Below, piece by piece: positions 25,286 through 32,800 of a stretch of DNA of 64,000 nucleotides (its first letter is position 1; every line of letters starts with the position of its first letter). The position numbers and the translations under genes are program-made. The notes under the pieces are model-generated. The model was not told the origin of the DNA. It did no database searches and saw only the letters and a program-made list of their open reading frames with translations. The stretch is from contig LWRO01000011.1 in assembly GCA_001657325.1 (NCBI GenBank), positions 1 to 64,000 on the forward strand, given 5' to 3'. Source of the DNA: Geitlerinema sp. BBD 1991-9. Its GTDB lineage: Bacteria > Cyanobacteriota > Cyanobacteriia > Cyanobacteriales > Geitlerinemataceae.

Positions 25286-25430
25286 CCTTTTACAGTGAGC
25301 AGTGAGCAGTGAGCAGTGAGCAGTGAGCAGTGAGCAGTGAGCAGTGAGCAGTGAGCAGTGAGCAGTGAGCAGTGAGCAGTGAGGTGAGCAGTGAGCAGTG
25401 AACAGTGAGCAGTGAGCAGTGGGGACAGTT
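25286..25430. repeat. Heptameric STRR (AGTGAGC type), copy C, left end of element
   Basis: Starts CCTTTTACAGTG and runs through more than fifteen near-perfect AGTGAGC heptamers, with one slip at 25381-25384, to AGTGGGGACAGTT. It forms the left inverted terminus of the element around the four-helix-bundle gene. Confidence 0.9.
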
Positions 25431-25510
25431 AATCAGTGAATAGTGGAGATAGTTGGTAAGGGAGATGGTAAAATTTTACGATCTTTGGTTGGTGGGTGGG
25501 AGTTTGAGAT

Positions 25511-25882
25511 TTGATAGCGAAAAGCTTGGTTTATGAGAAAGCATTTCAGTTTGCGGTGAGGATCGTGAATGCTTATAAGTATCTTTGTAAGGAGAAAAAT
25601 GAATTTGTTTTATCCAAGCAGCTCTTGAGAAGTGGAACGAGTATTGGTGCGAATATCGCAGAAGCCAATGGGGCGATTTCTAAAGTAGAGTTTAAAGCTA
25701 AAATGTCGATCGCTTATAAAGAATGTCTAGAAACAAAATATTGGCTGTCTTTACTTCAAGCAACAGAATATATCAATGATGACACTTTTAATAGCGTGCA
25801 TAACGATGCAGAGGAGTTATCTAAAATGCTGTTTTCTATCATTCGATCGAGCCGCGAGAATCTAAATTCTCCTAAACACTGA
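25511..25882 (+). CDS. Four-helix-bundle protein (23S rRNA IVS/S23 family)
   Basis: A 123-residue protein of typical family length. Signature stretches: LVYEKAFQFAVRIVNAYKYL (helix 1), LSKQLLRSGTSIGANIAEANGA (the conserved R-S-x-x-S-x-x-x-N-x-x-E core), KAKMSIAYKECLETKYWLSLL, and a C-terminal helix. Members are encoded within intervening sequences of 23S rRNA genes or stand alone in many bacteria; the fold is shared with the Avd accessory protein of diversity-generating retroelements. Biochemical role is unknown. It sits between inverted STRR arrays beside tRNA relics. The assigned start codon is an alternative one (TTG); the ATG at 25533 falls inside helix 1. Its low GC differs from the flanking genes. 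Confidence 0.8.
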   Translation: MIAKSLVYEKAFQFAVRIVNAYKYLCKEKNEFVLSKQLLRSGTSIGANIAEANGAISKVEFKAKMSIAYKECLETKYWLSLLQATEYINDDTFNSVHNDAEELSKMLFSIIRSSRENLNSPKH

Positions 25883-25894
25883 CCTCTAAAAACG

Positions 25895-25957
25895 AACTGT
25901 TCACTGCTCACTCTATTCACTGCTCACTGCTCACTGTTCACTGTTCACTGTAAAAGG
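25895..25957. repeat. Heptameric STRR, inverted copy D, right end of element
   Basis: Reverse complement of the other copies: starts AACTGTTCACTG, proceeds through TCACTGC/TCACTGT heptamers, ends CACTGTAAAAGG. It lies 45 nt before the Ro60-like start codon region and so forms part of that gene's leader. Confidence 0.88.
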
Positions 25958-26001
25958 TTTGCCCTCGAAGGAGTTTGTGAGTTGAGTTAAGGAGGGACGA
26001 A

Positions 26002-27603
26002 ATGAATTACAAGTTTTTTACACAACCCGTGCAAACGCCCCAGAGTCAGCCAATTCCTGGGCGCGAAACAGAAATGGTTCGCGGACGTTCTGGCGGCTAT
26101 ATGTTCGATGCCGGGCTTTGGGCGATGGTGCGTCGCTGTTTGCTGGTGGGAACGGCTCAGAGTACCTACTATGCCGATAAGCACGAACTCACTAACGACT
26201 TCGCCGATGTCCTGTTGAAAGCTGTCGATGAAGATCCCGAACGAGTGGCGAGTGAAATCCTGTACGCCAGCGACGGTCGATCGATTAATAACAGTGCGCC
26301 AATTTTTGCACTGGTGTTGCTGTCGATGGGCGAATCTCACGCAGCGAAACAGGCTTTCTCGGACATCTTTCTAAAAGTCGTGCGGACAGGTAGTCATTTC
26401 TACGAATGGCTCAATTACACCAAGTCCGTGCGCGGGTTCGGAAAGATCGTGCGCGAGGCGGGTCAGGCTTGGCTGTCTCGGGAGGATGCGAAAGGCCTGG
26501 CGTATCAATTGCTGAAGTACCAGCAGCGTCATGGGTTCTCGAACCGCGACGCACTGCGTCTGTTCCACGTCAAACCGCCAACAGAAGACCACGATCGACT
26601 GTTTGAGTGGGTGACGCAAGGATGGAACGAACTCCCGGCGGAGATTCCCTCCGACGCGATGGCGCAGGTGTGGTGGTACGAGTGGCTGAAACGAAATCCC
26701 GATCGCACGCCCGAAGCCATCGCCAACGGTCGTTTGACGCACGAAATGGCGGCCCCTGTGGGCAAGATGGACGTGCAGGCTTGGCAACTGCTGTTCGAGG
26801 AAATGCCGATTGGGGCGATGTTGCGGAATTTGGGATCGCTGACGCAGTTGGGAGTCTTGGGTGTGGGAACGCACGAGAATCTCGATCGAGTCGAAGCCGT
26901 TCTCAACGACCGCGATCGCCTGCGACGGGGACGCATTCACCCCATCGACGTGCTGAAAGCACTGAAAACCTACCAGTCGGGAGGTCGTATCGGACGCAGT
27001 CAGAAAACTTGGAAGCCGGTTCCGCGCGTTGCGGACATCCTCGAAAAAGCGCTAGAGCTGTCCTTCGATGTGATGGAACCGACGGGAAAAGTGTTTCTGC
27101 ACGCCGTAGACATCTCGAGTTCGATGTCCGGCTCGATCGTAAGTTCTGTCGGTCTGACGTGCTGCGAAATTGCCACAGCAATGGCGTTAGTCACGGCGAA
27201 AGCTGAAAAAAATTACGCCATTCGCGGGTTTTCCACGGAGTTTAAGGACTTGAAGATCTCGCGTCGAGATTCCTTCACCTCCGCACTCCGCAAAGCCAGC
27301 AACCAGAACTTTGGCGGCACCGATGCCTCGGTGGCTTACGACTGGGCGATTCGCAACAAGTTCGAGGCGGATGTCATCTGCTTCTGGACGGACAGCGAAA
27401 GTTGGGTGGGGCGTCGCCACCCGTCTCAAGCCCTGGCGGAATACCGTCAAAAGGTGAATCCGAATGTGAAAGCTGTTTATGTGACCCTAGCACCGTATCG
27501 AATTACGCTGGTCGATCCGAACGATCCGCTGTCTTGGGATATGGGCGGTTTCGATCCCGGAACGCCTCGTGTGATTCAGATGTTGGCGACCGGTGAATTG
27601 TAA
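26002..27603 (+). CDS. TROVE-domain protein, Ro60 (Rsr) orthologue
   Basis: A 533-residue protein. Residues about 20-340 form the TROVE/HEAT-like ring (MVRRCLLVGTAQSTYYADKHEL, then VRGFGKIVREAGQAWL and IGAMLRNLGSLTQLGVL), which in characterised Ro60 proteins threads misfolded RNA ends and binds Y RNA on its outer face. Residues about 360-533 form a von Willebrand A-like domain with an intact MIDAS start DISSSMSGS and later FGGTDAS and WTDSES. A good ribosome site AAGGAGG lies just before the ATG. It is followed by a strong terminator, so it is probably monocistronic with a leader reaching into the tRNA-like array. It likely takes part in RNA quality control or stress-time RNA processing. Confidence 0.92.
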   Translation: MNYKFFTQPVQTPQSQPIPGRETEMVRGRSGGYMFDAGLWAMVRRCLLVGTAQSTYYADKHELTNDFADVLLKAVDEDPERVASEILYASDGRSINNSAPIFALVLLSMGESHAAKQAFSDIFLKVVRTGSHFYEWLNYTKSVRGFGKIVREAGQAWLSREDAKGLAYQLLKYQQRHGFSNRDALRLFHVKPPTEDHDRLFEWVTQGWNELPAEIPSDAMAQVWWYEWLKRNPDRTPEAIANGRLTHEMAAPVGKMDVQAWQLLFEEMPIGAMLRNLGSLTQLGVLGVGTHENLDRVEAVLNDRDRLRRGRIHPIDVLKALKTYQSGGRIGRSQKTWKPVPRVADILEKALELSFDVMEPTGKVFLHAVDISSSMSGSIVSSVGLTCCEIATAMALVTAKAEKNYAIRGFSTEFKDLKISRRDSFTSALRKASNQNFGGTDASVAYDWAIRNKFEADVICFWTDSESWVGRRHPSQALAEYRQKVNPNVKAVYVTLAPYRITLVDPNDPLSWDMGGFDPGTPRVIQMLATGEL

Positions 27604-27619
27604 TTGTTTGAGGTTCGTT

Positions 27620-27651
27620 CGGGCGATTCCTTCCGAAATCGCCCGTTTTTT
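27620..27651 (+). terminator. Rho-independent terminator of the Ro60 gene
   Basis: CGGGCGATT (27620-27628) pairs perfectly with AATCGCCCG (27637-27645), followed by TTTTTT. It starts 17 nt after the stop codon. It is the clearest terminator in the window. Confidence 0.9.
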
Positions 27652-27704
27652 ACGGATCTCAGGCACGTTTTCGATCGATCGCCCGTACTACACGATCGAC
27701 TCGT

Positions 27705-29162
27705 CTATAACTTCGGAGAGCGTTGGTGCCACTCCGTTGCCTGTTCGTAAGCGTGAGCGACCTCTAGCAACCGTGCTTCTTCCAGCGCGTTCCCAATCAA
27801 CTGCAAACCGATTGGCAAGCCGTGACTGTCAAACCCGCAGGGCATACTCAACGCTGGCAGTCCAGCTAAGTTAACGGGAATTGTCATCAAATCCGACAGG
27901 TACATACTCAACGGATCGTCCGTTTTCTCACCCGCCTTAAACGCTGTCGTCGGAGAAGTTGGCGTGACCAGCACGTCCACTTGAGCGAAGGCTTTTTGGA
28001 AATCTTGGCAAATCAGAGTGCGAACTTTTTGCGCCTTGAGATAATACGCATCGTAATAGCCCGCCGACAGTGCGTAAGTCCCGATGACAATACGGCGTTT
28101 GACTTCTGCCCCGAATCCCTCCGCGCGAGTTTTGGCGTACATCGTCACCAAGTCTTCCGGTTCCTCCACCCGCATTCCGTATTTCACACCGTCGTACCGA
28201 GCGAGGTTCGCTGACGCTTCAGAAGGAGCGATGATGTAATACGTGGGCAAGCCATAGCGGAACGTGGGACACGATACCACTTGCACCTCTGCCCCCAATT
28301 CCTGAAGTACTTCCACTGCTGCTTTCACCGCATTTTCGACTTCCGGTTCTAATCCTTTACCGAAAGTTTCCTGAATAACACCAACGCGCAGGCGGCCTTT
28401 CGATTTCAGGTTAGGCTTGACGCATTTGACGTATTGCGGAACCTCAGTGTTCAAGCTAGTCGAATCTTGCGAGTCGTAACCGGCAATCGCTTCTAAGAGG
28501 ATTGCCGTATCCTCGACCGTACGTCCGAACGGCCCGATTTGATCGAGGGAAGAGGCATAGGCGACCAAGCCATAGCGAGAGACCCGTCCGTAAGTGGGTT
28601 TCATCCCCACGACACCGCAAAACGACGCGGGTTGACGAATCGAACCGCCCGTATCGGAACCTAAGGCGACGACACATTCACTCGCCGCAACAGCCGCCGC
28701 CGAACCGCCTGAAGAGCCGCCAGGAACCCGCGACGTATCCCAGGGATTGGCGGTTAGTTGGTACGCAGAGTTTTCAGTAGAACTCCCCATAGCAAATTCG
28801 TCGAGGTTGGTTTTACCGACGATGACCGCTCCGGCGGCGTGTAGTTTTTCAACGACTGTTGCGTTGTAGGGGGGGATGTAGTTTTCGAGAATCCGCGAGG
28901 CACAGGTCGTAGCGATGCCTCGGGTACACAAGTTATCTTTGATAGCGATGGGAATGCCTTCGAGAAGTCCGATCGATTCTCCGGCCGCCAGCTTAGCGTC
29001 CACGCGCTGCGCCTGCTCGAGGGCGAGATCGGCGGTGACGCTGAGAAAACTGTGAAGTTGCGGTTCCAACGATTCGATACGACGAAGCGTTTCTGTCGCT
29101 AGTTCGACAGCAGAACGTTTTTTCTCCACCAACTGTTGGTGCAACTCACGAATGGATGTCAT
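27705..29162 (-). CDS. gatA: Asp-tRNA(Asn)/Glu-tRNA(Gln) amidotransferase subunit A
   Basis: A 485-residue amidase of standard GatA length. The catalytic Ser-cisSer-Lys set is visible: Lys in [10 protein letters not shown], Ser in [14 protein letters not shown], and Ser in [17 protein letters not shown]. With GatB and GatC it hydrolyses glutamine and passes ammonia to Glu-tRNA(Gln) (and in some bacteria Asp-tRNA(Asn)). Cyanobacteria depend on it for glutaminyl-tRNA. gatB and gatC are not in the window, as is usual for unlinked gat genes in this phylum. It is convergent with the Ro60 gene. Confidence 0.95.
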   Translation of the reverse strand: MTSIRELHQQLVEKKRSAVELATETLRRIESLEPQLHSFLSVTADLALEQAQRVDAKLAAGESIGLLEGIPIAIKDNLCTRGIATTCASRILENYIPPYNATVVEKLHAAGAVIVGKTNLDEFAMGSSTENSAYQLTANPWDTSRVPGGSSGGSAAAVAASECVVALGSDTGGSIRQPASFCGVVGMKPTYGRVSRYGLVAYASSLDQIGPFGRTVEDTAILLEAIAGYDSQDSTSLNTEVPQYVKCVKPNLKSKGRLRVGVIQETFGKGLEPEVENAVKAAVEVLQELGAEVQVVSCPTFRYGLPTYYIIAPSEASANLARYDGVKYGMRVEEPEDLVTMYAKTRAEGFGAEVKRRIVIGTYALSAGYYDAYYLKAQKVRTLICQDFQKAFAQVDVLVTPTSPTTAFKAGEKTDDPLSMYLSDLMTIPVNLAGLPALSMPCGFDSHGLPIGLQLIGNALEEARLLEVAHAYEQATEWHQRSPKL

Positions 29163-29306
29163 GCCCGAGAACCTCTACTCGACTCAGAACGGGGAAAGCA
29201 GATCGATCCGAATAAATCCCCAATCTACTCAACCGGAATGTTAATCCTTTGTCAATATAACTGGGATTGCGACCCTCGATCGAGCGATGTCGGTTCCGTT
29301 CTTCAA

Positions 29307-29747
29307 CTATCTGGGCAACTTCGCTAAATTGAGCCAGAACGCTTCGATGCCCGAGATCGCACGCTGAAACTGCTGGAAACTGCTCGGTTTTACGAGATAA
29401 CAGTTGGCGTGTTGTTGGTAGCAACGGAGGATTTCGAGTTCGTCTTCTGAGGTGGTCAGGACGATGGTGGGGATGGCTTGGAACTGTGGATTGGTTTTAA
29501 TCGCCGATAGGACTTCGATGCCGGATTTGCCCGGTAAATTGAGATCGAGCAAAATTAAATGAGGTCGGGGACAGCGGGCGTATTTCCCAGCTTGGTGCAA
29601 AAAGGACAAGGCATCAACCCCATTTTCAACCCAATGTAAGTTGGGGCGGACGCTGCCTTTTTGAAAGGCCAAAGCAATTAACCTGGCATCGCCAGGAGAA
29701 TCCTCTACGATTAAGACATGGATGTGACTGGGAAAACTCGCTTCCAC
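29307..29747 (-). CDS. Single-domain response regulator (Rcp1-like CheY)
   Basis: A 146-residue receiver. Acidic pocket HVLIVEDSPGDARL, phospho-acceptor Asp in HLILLDLNLPGKSG, Thr in TIVLTTSEDE and Lys in YLVKPSSFQQF. The length and the EDSPGD start match the Rcp1 class, which is partner to phytochrome-like kinases. Its gene lies 144 nt downstream of the giant multi-PAS kinase on the same strand, so it is the probable phosphate acceptor of that kinase. No output domain; the downstream target is unknown. Confidence 0.9.
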   Translation of the reverse strand: MEASFPSHIHVLIVEDSPGDARLIALAFQKGSVRPNLHWVENGVDALSFLHQAGKYARCPRPHLILLDLNLPGKSGIEVLSAIKTNPQFQAIPTIVLTTSEDELEILRCYQQHANCYLVKPSSFQQFQRAISGIEAFWLNLAKLPR

Positions 29748-29891
29748 CGAGAAACCTCCTAGAACCCTGATTCAGTAATCATAGGTTGCTCGTCGTAACA
29801 GATAGATAAGGTAGAGAACGGCCCAAAACCGACGATCGAGTTCTCTGTGGATTCGCGACGGATCGACCGTCCCCATCGCGCGAGTTATCAG

Positions 29892-32800
29892 TCAATCGAA
29901 AAATTCTCCAGCGTTTCCAGGTTCGCTCGTTCCCTTGTCCCGAGGAAGAGTGAAGTAAAACTGCGATCCCGCTCCGCTCGAGGATTCGACCCAAATTCGA
30001 CCGCCATGTCGCTCGACGATTTTTTTACAAATCGCCAAACCGATACCCGTTCCTTCGTAATGCTGGCGGGTATGGAGGCGCTGAAAGACTTCAAACACGC
30101 GCTCGGAAAATTTCGGATCGATCCCGATACCGTTGTCACTGACGCAAAACTGCCAACAGTTGGGAAGTGCTTCGACGGTAACACAGACCTCGGGTTGGCG
30201 ATCTCCGCGAAACTTAATGGCGTTACCGATGAGATTTTGAAACAACTGTAGCATTTGGGATTCGTCGGCGAGGACGCAAGGCAGCCGATCGCGCGAGATC
30301 GAAGCTTGACTTTCGACAACCGACACTTGCAAGTTCGACTCGGCGAGATCGAGAACTCGCTCTAAATCTGTTGAGACAAAGGCTTTCCCCCGCGTTCCCA
30401 CCCGTGAAAACGCCAAAAGGTCGCGGATTAACTGTTGCATCCGTCGCGCACCATCGACGATGAAATTGAGGTATTCTAAGGCTTCTCCATCGAGTCGATC
30501 TCGGTAGTCTTCTTCGAGTAATTCTGCAAATCCCGTAACGGCCCTCAAGGGTTCTTGTAAATCGTGAGAGGCGATATAAGCAAATTGTTCTAACTCGCGA
30601 TTCGATCGAGCGAGTTCGCGGGAATAACGAATGGCGTTATCGAGTAACTTCGCCTGATCTAGGGCAATGTTCAATCGATCGGCCAGTTGGTTTAACAGCT
30701 CTCGTTCCCAATCCGTCCAATGGCGTTCGATCGAACACTGTTGCACGCACAAGATTCCCCAAACACTGGGAAACTCATTGACCTCGTCCTGAAGTTCTCG
30801 TGCGGACAAAATGGAAACGCACAGACGATCGCAAGCTGAATCTCTTGCAGCGATCGGCTTCCAGCGAACGCAGTCTACAGCGGCCGTCATTTTCCCTAAA
30901 AACGAGGGCAAGTCTGAATTTCGTGCTTCGTGAATTCCCTCCATCGTACCGTCGCTGTTCGATCGATAGAACGTCACTCGATCGGCATCGAGTAATTGTC
31001 GAACTTCGCAAACTGTGGTTTCCAAAACCTCATCGAGATCGAGGGATTGGCGAATTCGCTCTTGCACTTGAGCCAGCAAGCGCTCCCGTTCCACCTGCGC
31101 GCGAAAGGCCGTTTCGGCTTCCTTACGCTTGACAATTTCCCGCTGCAACCGCTTGATGGCTTCGGCTAAATCCCGCGTTTGCTGCTCGATCGCGATACCC
31201 AACTCCGCATTTGCCCTTTGCAACGCTTCCTCGGCTTGCTTGCGCTCCGTGATGTCGATCGAGATGCCGACAGTCCCCACCAATCGATCGGTTTCGTCAA
31301 AAATGGGTGACGTGGTGGCCAGAATGGGAAACACCCTTCCGTCGCGATGTCGAACTTCAAATTCTCCCGACTCACTTTCTCCGCGTTTCAGAGACACCCC
31401 TAACTTCCGTTTGCGTTCTCGGGCCCCGGGCGTCGAGAGCAAACGAACGACGTTTTTCCCCATCGCTTCTGCGGCCGACCAACCGTAGAGTTTTTCCGCG
31501 AAGCGATTCCAATAAGAGATCGTTCCCGACAAATCTGTGGCGACGACGGCGTGTTCCACCACGTCCAACAAGCGAGCCTGAAAATGTAACCTCGATTGCG
31601 CCCGTTGGCGTTCGGTCACTTCCCGCTGGAGGTGTTCGTTCGCCGCTTGCAACTGAGCCGTGCGCTGTTCGACCCATTCTTCTAATTGGTTGCGATAGCG
31701 CTCTAATTCCGCTTCGACTTGCTTGCGCTCGGTGACATCTTCGGCAATACCTGCGACCCGAAACACTTCGCCCCGATCGTCGTCAATTGGAAACGTCCGC
31801 GTGGCAATCCAGCGAATTTCGCCGCTCGGCCGTTGAATGCGATATTCGTAACGACTGAATTCTCCCGCTTGCGTGCGTTTCATCGTTTGAAAAACGCGAT
31901 CTCGATCGTCTGGGTAAACCGTCGCCAACCAAGTGTAGGGGTCTGCATATAAATCTTCGATCGATCGCTGCCAAATGGTTTCGTAAGCTGGACTGACGTA
32001 GAGTAGTTCTTCGGCTTGTGGCGAAAACAGCCAAAAGACGTTTTGAATGTTTTCTGCCATCTGCCGAAATTTGAGTTCGCTTTCTCGTAAAGCTTCCTCC
32101 GCCTTCTGCCGTTCGGTGATATCGCGCAACGAGACCACGTACATTGCTCGACCGTCCCATTGGGTTGCGGAGACACTCATTTCCGCAACCCCCAAATCAC
32201 CGTTCGATCGAACGACCTGAAGTGAAACCGTCGTTCCTGTGGCAATTGGCTGGCCGAACTCATCTCCCACCAGTCGCGAGAGCGGTCGCTGAAACAAGCG
32301 GGCCGCAGCGGGATTGGCAAAGCAGACGATCCCCGCTCGATCGACGACAATCAAGGCATCAGAGGTACTGTTGACGATTGTTTGTAAGCGATTTTCACTG
32401 CGAGTGAGTTCCAATTGCGCCTGTTTGTCGTGGGTGATATCGGTAGCTGTTCCGAGAATTTGTCGGGGAACTCCTCGATCGTTGCGAATGTAGGCAACGT
32501 TACGCGCTTGCAGCCAACGATACGACCCGTTTCGGTGGCGAATGCGGAACTCCACCTCAAACACTTCACCGTCTTCTAATCGTTTGCAGTCTTGGCACAA
32601 GGCAGCGAGGGAGGCGAGATCTTCAGGATGTAACGTCTCTTGCAAAAAGCGTTCCCCTTGACTTTGGATGTCTTCAGGGGAATAGCCTAAAATTTCGTGG
32701 CTCTGCTGGTTGAGGTAGGTGCAGTTGCGACGTTTGAAATCGTAAACATAGAGAAGTTGGGGCGCCGCGTTGGCAATATGCTCGACGAATAATTTGCTCT

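Larger units (their letters stand above)
25286..25957. mobile_element. Putative element with STRR inverted termini carrying a four-helix-bundle gene
   Basis: The left end CCTTTTACAGTG (25286-25297) is repeated in perfect inverse orientation at the right end (25946-25957), and both continue inward as CAGTGAG/CAGTGAA heptamers. The only gene within is the four-helix-bundle ORF. No transposase is present and no target duplication is clear. Copies A and B look like solo ends of the same repeat. Whether the unit moves is inference. Confidence 0.4.

Noticed and set aside
25286-25430. CRISPR array
   Set aside because: The repeat is a continuous 7-bp tandem with no unique spacers, and no cas genes are nearby.
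27705-29162. Functional link of gatA (Asp-tRNA-Asn amidation) with the nearby tRNA-Asn-like gene
   Set aside because: gatA is convergent, separated by two terminated transcripts, and needed for Gln-tRNA anyway; proximity is probably chance.
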